DNA of 64,000 bases from Chitinophaga sp. S165 (GTDB lineage Bacteria; Bacteroidota; Bacteroidia; Chitinophagales; Chitinophagaceae), in the NCBI RefSeq assembly GCF_003182155.1, contig NZ_QGTG01000008.1:124001-188000 (forward strand). The letters are read 5' to 3'. The notes below the pieces were generated by a model that had not been told where the DNA came from, did not search any database, and saw only the letters and a list, made by a program, of their open reading frames with translations. The translations under genes were made by a program, and so were the position numbers. Below are positions 35,127-42,966 of the stretch, piece after piece; position 1 is the stretch's first letter; every line of letters begins with the position of its first letter.

Positions 35127-35491
35127 GATCAATCCACAGAAAGAAATTATAGATTGTTGTTGTGATTGTTTGTTTCTGTCGTAAACGGAAAACACTGACA
35201 AGTGACTATAGTCAGAAAACTTTTATTGTTAGATCCCCTCTGATGTTATCACAACTGACTTATCAGATATTTGAAGCGGCGCTTTCACAGTGAGGTGCAT
35301 CTAAAACGAATACTCCGTTGGATGCTCCTCACTGTAAGAGCGCCGCTTCGTTATTTGTTAAGGCAATTGCCGGAACTATCGGGAGAATGGGATAATTTCG
35401 TACATTTATATGGATCCGCTACATTGACGTCTGTTTGATTGCGTCACTAGCGGATTTTATGAGTTATCATGACAAATGAATATCCCTGATT
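35127..35491. other. Intergenic region with a long hairpin
   Basis: 365 bp between the S24 repressor and the effector-like gene. It holds a 12-bp palindrome TGACTATAGTCA (35203-35214) and the 77-nt long-stem hairpin (35273-35349). No exact TAnnTTTG promoter was found. Confidence 0.55.
35273..35349. repeat. 77-nt inverted repeat with 29-nt arms
   Basis: Arms 35273-35301 (GAAGCGGCGCTTTCACAGTG...) and 35321-35349 are reverse complements apart from about three positions, around a 19-nt loop. There is no T-run right after it. It could be a terminator of the S24 gene, a small palindromic element or a structured RNA. Confidence 0.7.
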
Positions 35492-36469
35492 ATGCCACTG
35501 CAACTACAGAAAACCCAGCCCGTTCCCGATTCTAAAACCGCTGCTGCCAATGACAGATCATCTGCAGGTATTGCCTTACCGGCAGTCTCCCCCTTTCAGT
35601 TCAGTAAGAAGGAAGGAGCGCAGATCGCATCAGCATCAGCTGTTCAGATGAAAGCAACAAGTGGAGCGGTTGTGCAGCTGCAGGTTAATAATGCTGTCGC
35701 GCAGAGATATCCGGTGGAAGTAGATCCGGGAAAGACATTTGTGGTGCTGACCAATGGGAGACCTGCCAAGAGAACAACAAAGCCCGTGCAGGAGGCGATT
35801 ATTGACGATATATTTACCTATGGAGCAATGAATGCTCATGAGAAAAAACTGGAGGCCCTGGGTAAGGTAAAAGCGCTGTACGAATTGCGTAGTAATAACT
35901 GGCTTAGCACAAACAATTGTGCTATCTGTCATAAGAACTCTATTGACGATGTAGAAAATACACTCGTGAACTTTGCAAATAAGAGTGCTACTGTAAAGGT
36001 TAATATGTATGCCCAGATGGAGAATTGGATAAAGATACTTACAACAAGAGATATTACAGCACAGGTCATGGGTATCGCATTCCTGAAGAATATACTTGAC
36101 AGTGCAACAAATGCCACGGCAACAAAGACTTCAGCTGAAATCTGCGTGGATGCTGTCAATAATCTTATTGAGTTAATTGACGCTTCGAGTTCCAATTATT
36201 ACATTGGTGATGCCGGTACCAACAGTAGTATTCAATCTAAGCCAGATCCTCATTATAACAATTTTGCTACTACTACGGAAGCTCCACCTACTCCTATATC
36301 AAAGGGCCTTTACGATGCCAGGGTAGGAATTGAATCTGTAGGTGGCCTGGGACATCTTAGCCCTGTAAGAGCTAAAGACTCAACGGGTGATTGGATCAAA
36401 AATTCAGGCGCAGGGGATGTAAATGGACATGGATGGTCTGTTGTAGATCTCTCTAAAGGTAACGTCTGA
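35492..36469 (+). CDS. Unrecognised protein with linker-like N-terminus; possible secreted effector
   Basis: 325 residues, no signal peptide or membrane segment. The first 75 residues are low-complexity and rich in Ala, Gln, Ser and Val, with repeats such as MPLQLQKTQPV, VVQLQVNNAVAQR. This resembles the N-terminal leaders of Bacteroidota proteins associated with contractile injection systems (DUF4157-type), though the DUF4157 HExxH motif itself is absent. The middle has a CAICH motif (near residue 150) and the C-terminus is Gly/Ser-rich. No catalytic family is recognised. No injection-system or immunity genes are adjacent. The reading as an effector is inference. Confidence 0.6.
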   Translation: MPLQLQKTQPVPDSKTAAANDRSSAGIALPAVSPFQFSKKEGAQIASASAVQMKATSGAVVQLQVNNAVAQRYPVEVDPGKTFVVLTNGRPAKRTTKPVQEAIIDDIFTYGAMNAHEKKLEALGKVKALYELRSNNWLSTNNCAICHKNSIDDVENTLVNFANKSATVKVNMYAQMENWIKILTTRDITAQVMGIAFLKNILDSATNATATKTSAEICVDAVNNLIELIDASSSNYYIGDAGTNSSIQSKPDPHYNNFATTTEAPPTPISKGLYDARVGIESVGGLGHLSPVRAKDSTGDWIKNSGAGDVNGHGWSVVDLSKGNV

Positions 36470-36500
36470 TAATTATTTTCGTATGACCCGATAATGACTG

Positions 36501-37400
36501 CTATCCCAATATCTCCGCCGCTGCCCTGAACGTATTGCAATGTGCATTGACAATATCCCGGATATGTGTCGAATATCCACCGCCCATTGCTACTGCACAG
36601 GGAATGTGATGTTTCCTCACGGTCCGAAAGATCAGCTCATCCCGTTCACGACATCCTTGTGGTGTGACCTGCAATTTGCCATAACGGTCTGTTTGCAGGA
36701 TATCTACTCCTGAAAGATAAAACACAAAGTCAGGTTTTACCTTGTCGATCAGTACAGCTAAACAGTCCCGCAGTGTACGCAGATAATCGCTATCATTCAT
36801 TCCATCAGGAAGAGGTACATCCCAATCTGAAATTTCTTTATGGAAAGGATAATTATGTGCACCGTGCATACTGAAAGTATACACATCCGGTCGGCCTGCA
36901 AGGAGTGCGGCTGTGCCATTCCCCTGATGTACATCCAGGTCGATGATCAGTACCTGTTTAACCAGCCGCTGTTGTAAGAGGTAGTTGGAAGCAACAGCGA
37001 AATCATTCAGCAAACAGAAACCCTCACCATGGTCAGCAAACGCATGATGAGTTCCTCCAGCCACATTAAGCCCTACACCATGGTCCAGTGCATGCAGTGC
37101 ACAATCTATCGTTCCCTGGCAGATCACGATCTCCCTTAAAGTAAGTGCCGGCGACTGTGGCAGGCCGATACGGCGTTGCTCTTTCTCAGACAATAACTGA
37201 TATTGTAACTTATGCCAATACTCCGGCGTATGGGTAAGCAGGATGGTGGCTTCATCCAGCGGTGCGGGTGTATGCAGCTGTCTTTCGGTGATCACACCTT
37301 CCCGTAATAGCTGTGCCGGAATGAGCTCATATTTGACCATCGGGAACCGGTGACCTTCCGGTAAAGGGTGTGCATATATAGGATCGTAGGCGACCAGCAT
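36501..37400 (-). CDS. Histone deacetylase / acetoin utilisation family hydrolase
   Basis: 299 residues of the arginase-deacetylase fold. It has the zinc and substrate motifs of class II-like deacetylases: GGTHHAFADHGEGFCLLND and then IDLDVHQGNGTAALL, with YFLSGVDILQTD and a C-terminal MGGGYS. The bacterial enzymes deacetylate small molecules such as acetylpolyamines, or possibly acetyl-lysine. The start overlaps the PdeM stop codon by 1 nt (TAATG), so translation is coupled to the DNA repair nuclease. No such link is established for the family. Confidence 0.9.
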   Translation of the reverse strand: MLVAYDPIYAHPLPEGHRFPMVKYELIPAQLLREGVITERQLHTPAPLDEATILLTHTPEYWHKLQYQLLSEKEQRRIGLPQSPALTLREIVICQGTIDCALHALDHGVGLNVAGGTHHAFADHGEGFCLLNDFAVASNYLLQQRLVKQVLIIDLDVHQGNGTAALLAGRPDVYTFSMHGAHNYPFHKEISDWDVPLPDGMNDSDYLRTLRDCLAVLIDKVKPDFVFYLSGVDILQTDRYGKLQVTPQGCRERDELIFRTVRKHHIPCAVAMGGGYSTHIRDIVNAHCNTFRAAAEILG

Positions 37401-38047
37401 TAATTGACTTTTAAGACGCTGTTTTCAGCGATAACGAATACAGCCTCGTCAACTTCCGGCTCCAGCATCGCGAGGCCCGTAAAACGCCCGAAAGCGGGCA
37501 AAATGCTGCAATGCCGTCCGAAGTAGAAGCAGGGCAACCGTAAGCGTTGCCGCCCGGCCCCAGCAACGATAATGCCTGGATGTAAATGCCCGGAGAAAGT
37601 ATAACCCTGTGCATCTTCTTCATAGCAAGGTTCGTGTATGAAATGAATATCACGGATCACCAGCGTGTCAAACACCTCAACGTTCAGCGAATCGTAAATA
37701 GCTGCCGGCATGATATCGTGATTGCCTTTTACCAGTTTGAAACTGATATGGGCAAATTGCTGACGCCACAGTTTAAAGTAAGGCACATCATTGTTCTCAC
37801 GGCTGTGGAACATGTCTCCTACAATAATGATCTGGGAAGGTTCGTATGCGGTAATGAGTAATTGCAGGCGATAGAGGTCGTCCTGCCCGATATTGGCGGG
37901 AACAGCTATTCCCGCTTTCCTGAAATGGGCGGATTTACCCAGATGCAGGTCAGACACGATCAGTGCCTGTTCTTCTTTCCAGAAAATAGCCTTGTGGGCA
38001 GATAAATGCCAGGTCTGGTCCTGGTGTCTGTAAATCACTTCCTCCAT
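37400..38047 (-). CDS. pdeM: Ligase-associated DNA damage response endonuclease PdeM
   Basis: 215 residues, a calcineurin-like phosphoesterase. The metal motifs are VSDLHLGKSAHFRKAG, GDMFHSRE, KGNHD and the C-terminal SGHLHPG. Together with a ligase-associated helicase, this is the standard PdeM of the four-gene repair module (ligase, exonuclease, helicase, PdeM) found in many Bacteroidota and Proteobacteria. It lies 33 bp after the helicase gene in the same direction. Its exact DNA substrate is not settled. Confidence 0.9.
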   Translation of the reverse strand: MEEVIYRHQDQTWHLSAHKAIFWKEEQALIVSDLHLGKSAHFRKAGIAVPANIGQDDLYRLQLLITAYEPSQIIIVGDMFHSRENNDVPYFKLWRQQFAHISFKLVKGNHDIMPAAIYDSLNVEVFDTLVIRDIHFIHEPCYEEDAQGYTFSGHLHPGIIVAGAGRQRLRLPCFYFGRHCSILPAFGRFTGLAMLEPEVDEAVFVIAENSVLKVN

Positions 38048-38080
38048 AATCTCCGGTAAAACTACAGCATCTCTGCTAAA

Positions 38081-40543
38081 CTATATCTGTGGACGCATTT
38101 TTTTGATCCTGTCTTCCAGTTTTTCACTGGTCAGTTCCTCCCTCAGACTGTCTACCTTGATCGGGAAACAGAACGGTGTCAGCGCGGAAGGTTCTGTAAT
38201 TACAATATTGCTGTTATAGATACGGTCCAGGCTCTCCCGCAAACGGGCTTCTTCCATCTGGTAGAAGAACGCTTCATTGAACGCCTGTCGCAATAACAGG
38301 TTCTGCGGATCGTAATCCCTGAACACATTGAACAGGAGAGAGGCGGACGATTGCAGGTGACGGCTCGCTTTATGCTTACCCGGATAACCCTGGAATATAA
38401 GACCGGCAATGACCGCAATATCCCGGAACTTCCGGCGGGCCATTTCTGTCGAGTTCACACTGGCCTGCAGATCTATGCCAAGATCTTCCAATGAGAACAG
38501 GTCATACACATCCCCATCGCTGACTGGTATAGGTTGGTCGGACAGCAGTTCAAATCCATAGTCGTTCATTGCCATGGAAAAAGTAATAGGCTGCCGTTTA
38601 CTGATCCGATAGGCCAGCAATGCCGCCATTACTTCATGTACCAGCCTCCCTTCAAAAGGATAAACGAACATGTGGTAACCGTCCCGTGTATGGATCATTT
38701 CTATCAGCAGTTCATTGTCTTTAGGTACGTGAGACAATTGTTCCTGCAGGTCGAAAAGAGGCTGCAGTATTTTGATCTCCGGCATATCCGATTGGCCTGA
38801 TAGTGCATCGTTATAAGTTTGACGTAATATTCTACCCAGGTTAGCCGAAAGTGGTAATCTTCCTCCCATCCAGCTGGGCACAATGGCCCTTTTGGCATTA
38901 GACTTCCGTACAAGTACGGTCATGTCTTTGATCATCACAAATTCCAGGTTACGGCCTCCCAGGCTGAAGGCATCACCCGGTTGCAAACGGGCTACGAACC
39001 ATTCCTCGATCATACCGATGAAACCTCCTGCCATGAACTTTACCTTTAGCATCGCATCGCTGACGATGGTGCCGATATGCAGACGGTGCCGCATGGCCAG
39101 CATACGGCTACGGCAAATGAAAAAGTCGCCCTCCCTTTCCAGCTTTTTGAATTCATCGTAACTGTACAGCGCCTCTCCACCGGTGGATAGAAAAGATAAG
39201 ATCCAGCCCCATTCATCTTCCGTCATATCGCGGAAGCAGAATGTGCCGGTTACCTCTTCCCATATTTCTGAAGCATGAAAGCCATCTGATATGCCAAGTG
39301 TCATCAGGTATTGCAATAACACGTCAAAGGCCAGCAGAACAGGCATCCGGCTTTCTACCAGCTGTTCTTCCATCGCAGCTTTCAGCGCTGCCGCTTCTAC
39401 CAGTTCCAGGCTGTGAGTTGGCAGGAACCAGATCTTGCTGGTAGCGCCGGGCTGGTGACCACTTCTGCCTGCTCTTTGCAGGAAGCGGGCTACGCCTTTC
39501 GGACTGCCCACTTGTATCACCGTATCCACAGGCCGGAAGTCCACGCCCAGGTCAAGGCTGGAAGTACAAACAACAGCTTTCAGTACACCGGTGTGTAAGG
39601 CCTCTTCCACCCATACGCGAAGCTCGGCGTCAATTGATCCGTGGTGAATAGCAATAGCTCCAGCCAGGTCAGGACATTGGCGTAATATTTCCTGGTACCA
39701 TATTTCCGTCTGAGAACGGACATTTGTAAATATGAGGGTAGTCTTACTGTTCATGATCACCGGGAGTGCTTTGTAAAGCAACTTTGTACCCAGGTGACCA
39801 GCCCAGGGAAATTTCTCGATCTCATCCGGCAGGATGCTTTTCAGTTCGATCTTCTTATCCAGTTTGGCCCGCACGATCACTGCCTTCGGATCTGATTTCC
39901 CCAATAATACATCCAGGGCTTCTTCCAGATTTCCGATCGTAGCTGAGATGCCCCATACTTTAAGTGGAGGTCTGCCCGCCTTCTGCGTTAGTCCGCGGAG
40001 CCTGCTAAGCCCCAGCTCTACCATTACGCCGCGCTTGCTGCCCAACAGTTCATGCCATTCATCGGCTACTACAGTCGTCAGATGGGTAAAGACTTTCGCA
40101 TATTCTTTTTGTCCCATCAGCAGGTGCAGGCTTTCCGGAGTAATAATGAGTATCTCCGGCATCTGTTTCTTTTGTTGCTGACGGGTAGACACGGGGGTAT
40201 CCCCGCTGCGTATGCCTACCTGCCAGGACATATCCAGTTCCTGTAGCACTTCTTCCATTGCCCGTGCAATGTCTTTAGCTAATGCTCTTAACGGGGTGAT
40301 CCAGAGCATTTGCAGGCCATTCTTCGTTTTCCGCTGATAATCTTCCGGGTGCTGGTTGATCCAGTCGATCACTACAGCCAGGAAGAGAGAGAAGGTTTTA
40401 CCGTAACCGGTAGGGGCGTTTACAAGGCCTGATCTGCCTTGCAGGTAATGTTTCCAGGCATCTTCCTGGAATGTAAAAGGCTTTCTGTCCCTTGCAGCCA
40501 GCCATTCTGTTATCACTTGCCATCCGCGCGCTTTGTTTTTCAT
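38081..40543 (-). CDS. Ligase-associated DEXH box helicase (Lhr type)
   Basis: 820 residues. Superfamily 2 motifs are complete: motif I NAPTGYGKT, motif II VVADEWHEL (DEWH, as in Lhr proteins), SATIGNLEEAL as motif III, and motif VI in the QRAGRSGHQPG stretch. The C-terminal half (residues about 420-820) is the Lhr winged-helix and DUF4910-like region. It unwinds DNA, probably 3' to 5', in a repair module with the ATP-dependent ligase. The ligase and exonuclease genes of the module lie 4.7 kb away on the same strand. Confidence 0.93.
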   Translation of the reverse strand: MKNKARGWQVITEWLAARDRKPFTFQEDAWKHYLQGRSGLVNAPTGYGKTFSLFLAVVIDWINQHPEDYQRKTKNGLQMLWITPLRALAKDIARAMEEVLQELDMSWQVGIRSGDTPVSTRQQQKKQMPEILIITPESLHLLMGQKEYAKVFTHLTTVVADEWHELLGSKRGVMVELGLSRLRGLTQKAGRPPLKVWGISATIGNLEEALDVLLGKSDPKAVIVRAKLDKKIELKSILPDEIEKFPWAGHLGTKLLYKALPVIMNSKTTLIFTNVRSQTEIWYQEILRQCPDLAGAIAIHHGSIDAELRVWVEEALHTGVLKAVVCTSSLDLGVDFRPVDTVIQVGSPKGVARFLQRAGRSGHQPGATSKIWFLPTHSLELVEAAALKAAMEEQLVESRMPVLLAFDVLLQYLMTLGISDGFHASEIWEEVTGTFCFRDMTEDEWGWILSFLSTGGEALYSYDEFKKLEREGDFFICRSRMLAMRHRLHIGTIVSDAMLKVKFMAGGFIGMIEEWFVARLQPGDAFSLGGRNLEFVMIKDMTVLVRKSNAKRAIVPSWMGGRLPLSANLGRILRQTYNDALSGQSDMPEIKILQPLFDLQEQLSHVPKDNELLIEMIHTRDGYHMFVYPFEGRLVHEVMAALLAYRISKRQPITFSMAMNDYGFELLSDQPIPVSDGDVYDLFSLEDLGIDLQASVNSTEMARRKFRDIAVIAGLIFQGYPGKHKASRHLQSSASLLFNVFRDYDPQNLLLRQAFNEAFFYQMEEARLRESLDRIYNSNIVITEPSALTPFCFPIKVDSLREELTSEKLEDRIKKMRPQI

Positions 40544-40583
40544 TGGGTAATGAAATTAGGGAAAAGGATGGACATGTCAATGT

Positions 40584-41288
40584 CTACTTCTTCTCCAACA
40601 CCAGTGTCCTCGTCTGCACCACCAGTGTATCCTCCGTATGGATCGTTTTCAGCGCATCTTCATTAAACTGGGCAAGAATATATCTCTCCCCACTTTTACA
40701 GTATGAAGTTGCCGATTTACTGCTGAAGTAGTAATTGAGAACAACAATGGCAATATCATTTCCAATCATCATAATCGGGATCTGATACTGTGCATGACAT
40801 GTCCAGTCGCCTATTCCACCTGCAGGAGCACAATCAGGCGGCAGCAGATATTGGCGGATGCCTGCATGAACATTTGTGCAGCTCAACTCGCCATCTTCCG
40901 CAGCAGGTGTCCATAGACGATCGCGTGTTGTAAATATTGCTGTATTATTTTTGTAATTAACCTGGCTGAAGATATACTCCCCGCGGCCGGCATCGGAGTT
41001 GTATGTTAAATAGGCACTGTCGGCAACACTATTATTAAATGATACCTGAATGGGAGATGTGACCGCGCCGGCATGAAAGTCGAACGTTGTGGATGCCTGA
41101 TTTCTTTCAAGAAAGTTCTTAATGAAGAGCGTATCTGTAATGACTTGACCTTTGGTATATAAAACTACGGGATCATTTTTGATCATATCAGTACTTTCAA
41201 AATTACCGGCAGATATAGTTGGCATATCGTCCTTACCGCAGCTATAGCTAATTAATAACCCGCATATCAGTAACAGGGAGTTTTTCAT
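40584..41288 (-). CDS. Lipoprotein of unknown function, paralogue of the next gene
   Basis: 234 residues with a lipoprotein signal (LLISYSC, Cys17). No family is recognised. It is clearly paralogous to the gene at 41297-42016: VITDTLFIKNFLERN corresponds to TITERNFIHSFLERR, and the C-terminal block SGERYILAQFNED corresponds to TNERYINDDFNTD. Four cysteines are conserved between the two (in SCTNV, PPDCAP, WTCHAQ, SYCKS), which suggests two disulfides in the periplasm or on the surface. The second gene of a two-gene unit, 8 bp after its partner. Confidence 0.75.
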   Translation of the reverse strand: MKNSLLLICGLLISYSCGKDDMPTISAGNFESTDMIKNDPVVLYTKGQVITDTLFIKNFLERNQASTTFDFHAGAVTSPIQVSFNNSVADSAYLTYNSDAGRGEYIFSQVNYKNNTAIFTTRDRLWTPAAEDGELSCTNVHAGIRQYLLPPDCAPAGGIGDWTCHAQYQIPIMMIGNDIAIVVLNYYFSSKSATSYCKSGERYILAQFNEDALKTIHTEDTLVVQTRTLVLEKK

Positions 41289-41296
41289 ATTGAATG

Positions 41297-42016
41297 TTAT
41301 TGCTTGTAGAGTTTTACAAAATAGGTTTGCACGGCCAACGTATCTTCCGGACGTAATTTGTGCTGTATGTCCGTGTTAAAATCATCGTTGATGTAACGTT
41401 CATTGGTATAGCAATTAACACCAGGAGCAACAGGTCTGATAAAGTAATATGTCAATACCGGAATTACGATATGATCATTTTCTATATTTAACTGAAACTG
41501 TTTGTGGCCCGTGCAGGAGCTGTTGTAGTAAGGATAATCAAAGTAGGTACAGTGATAGGACGCAGGATTCCGCCGGATGTATTTCCCGACGTTCGCACAA
41601 CCTAAGTCTCCCCACAGTGTGGGGTTTACCTGATGTACCCTTTTGGATACCAATAGCTTGGTATTATTGGAAAGAGTGTTGATGTAAAAGGTGTCTTTAT
41701 CGATGAGAGAGACTGTATCAATTGCAATACTATCACCCTTGATGATTAACGACGTGGGGTAATACCTGATGTTCGTCCCCGTATATTCGTTGAAAGTGCT
41801 GTCTTTCAGCCAGTAATCAGCCCTTCTTTCCAGGAAGCTATGGATGAAGTTTCTTTCAGTGATGGTTTTATCGCCAACGTACAAGGTAATCGGGCCAGCA
41901 ACAGCAAGGCCGTTGTTGGAATAGGTACCTCCTCTTAAGACGGGACTTTCATCATCTTTTGAACAGGAAATGAGGGCAGTAATACAGAATATTAACAGCG
42001 TCAGATGTCTTTTCAT
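41297..42016 (-). CDS. Lipoprotein of unknown function, first of a paralogous pair
   Basis: About 239 residues from the ATG at 42016 (MKRHLTLLIFCITALISCS, lipid-accepting Cys18). The longer reading from 42070 would hide the signal. No family is recognised. It shares with its downstream paralogue the FLER segment, the four conserved cysteines (LGCANV, YHCTYF, SSCTGH, VNCYTN) and the LRPEDTLAVQT end. Similarity between the two is moderate, so the duplication is old. The role is unknown; a surface lipoprotein is likely. Confidence 0.75.
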   Translation of the reverse strand: MKRHLTLLIFCITALISCSKDDESPVLRGGTYSNNGLAVAGPITLYVGDKTITERNFIHSFLERRADYWLKDSTFNEYTGTNIRYYPTSLIIKGDSIAIDTVSLIDKDTFYINTLSNNTKLLVSKRVHQVNPTLWGDLGCANVGKYIRRNPASYHCTYFDYPYYNSSCTGHKQFQLNIENDHIVIPVLTYYFIRPVAPGVNCYTNERYINDDFNTDIQHKLRPEDTLAVQTYFVKLYKQ

Positions 42017-42143
42017 GGGTCGTGGGATTGCTACTGTAAGATAAGAAGATGGGTTAGTAAAAACAAACACAAGAGAGCTACATGGGGCTTAAGGGACAGG
42101 TAATCTACAGTAAACCTGATATTATACTATTTTGAGGCCTCAT

Positions 42144-42824
42144 TTATATTCGCATAATCCGTTCTGCTTTTGATTGGATAGTATCTATGCTTTCGAAATA
42201 AGATCTTAATGCAGGATCCATCCAATCTATAAGCTGATATAGCAAAGTTCTTATTGCTAGTGCGTGAGAGCAATCGATAACGTTTGCATTGAAACAAAGT
42301 GGCTCACAATGGTTCATTCGATTTCTGTAATTCTTAATATCTTCTAATTTCTGATGTAAACTAGTTCTGTTTTCCCCTGAAGGCTTATTGGGAAAAATGT
42401 AAATTGGCTGTCCGCTTACTAGTGAATAGTGGTGAGGAACAAAGAACGCGAGCCAAAAGCCAAACATCTGGTCGGATATTATTTTACCTGCCGTAATTGG
42501 AATAGATTTATAACGTAGATTGTTTTCAGCCTTTTCAACAGAGCTACGTAGGAAGAATTGTGATCTGGCCAATATAGGGTTACTCATAAAGCCTCTTTTT
42601 TGATTAATGATCCAATCGGGATCTCTAAAATATGTAGCTAACTTTGTGTTTAGTGCATTGCGAAAAACGACCTCAAATTGGCTTAAAACCGGATGGAAAG
42701 CCTGTGCCAACTTTATATTCGCTGCATAGAGACTCTTTGCTCTTTTGTTATTATTGCCCGTAGCAATAAGGTATCTATTGAAGCGCTGACGTGAAAGATA
42801 TTGATTTCTTAAGATTATTTTCAT
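42144..42824 (-). CDS. Abi-like protein with HEPN ribonuclease motif
   Basis: 226 residues resembling the Abi_2 (AbiD/AbiF-like) family. The N-terminal region has AFHPVLSQFEVVFRNALN, then IISDQMFGFWLAFF. The C-terminal HEPN motif is R167-N-R-M-N-H172, the Rx4H form with a polar residue after Arg that marks catalytic HEPN RNases. Such proteins abort phage infection by RNA cleavage. The gene is visibly richer in A+T than its neighbours and no partner protein is adjacent, which suggests horizontal gain. A strong promoter on the opposite strand overlaps its start codon. Confidence 0.82.
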   Translation of the reverse strand: MKIILRNQYLSRQRFNRYLIATGNNNKRAKSLYAANIKLAQAFHPVLSQFEVVFRNALNTKLATYFRDPDWIINQKRGFMSNPILARSQFFLRSSVEKAENNLRYKSIPITAGKIISDQMFGFWLAFFVPHHYSLVSGQPIYIFPNKPSGENRTSLHQKLEDIKNYRNRMNHCEPLCFNANVIDCSHALAIRTLLYQLIDWMDPALRSYFESIDTIQSKAERIMRI

Positions 42825-42855
42825 TTGAGCAATTTCGAGAAAAAAACTATATTTG
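42824..42855 (+). promoter_or_regulatory. Consensus promoter diverging from the Abi-like gene
   Basis: TTTG (42824-42827), a 20-nt spacer and TATATTTG (42848-42855) match the full Bacteroidota promoter (TTTG, 19-21 nt, TAnnTTTG). It points away from the Abi-like gene, and no + strand CDS starts until 44086. It is therefore a candidate promoter of the RNA at 42862-42945. Confidence 0.5.
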
Positions 42856-42861
42856 TATCAT

Positions 42862-42945
42862 ACAGGCCTGATAAAGCCTCTTTCCTTCGTGGAAACGTAA
42901 TCAGGTAAACGAATTAGGGCTCAGGTAACTGAGCCCTAATTATTT
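42862..42945 (+). ncRNA. Candidate small RNA (about 80 nt) beside the Abi-like gene
   Basis: Starting about 7 nt after the promoter at 42824-42855, the segment forms an outer stem CCTGAT/ATCAGG (42867-42872 with 42900-42905) that encloses TTTCC/GGAAA. It ends in a perfect 13-bp hairpin with a GTAA loop (42912-42941) followed by TATTTC. TCAGGTAA occurs twice, 20 nt apart. No known RNA family is recognised. It may regulate or neutralise the HEPN gene, but this is inference; the hairpin may simply terminate the LD-carboxypeptidase gene. Confidence 0.35.
42912..42941. terminator. 13-bp perfect hairpin, terminator
   Basis: AATTAGGGCTCAG pairs exactly with CTGAGCCCTAATT around GTAA. It is 25 bp after the LD-carboxypeptidase stop on the minus strand and may also end the candidate small RNA on the plus strand. 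Confidence 0.7.
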
Positions 42946-42966
42946 CAGATACTTATATTCGAGCAT

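Noticed and set aside
35203..35214. TGACTATAGTCA palindrome as a further site of the S24 repressor
   Set aside because: Its half-site (TGACTA) and lack of a 5-nt spacer differ from the CTAA-N5-TTAG dyads.
36000..36010. CAICH (CxxCH) in the effector-like protein as a haem c site (residues about 148-152)
   Set aside because: The protein has no signal peptide, and c-type haem is attached only outside the cytoplasm; a chance motif or a metal site is more likely.
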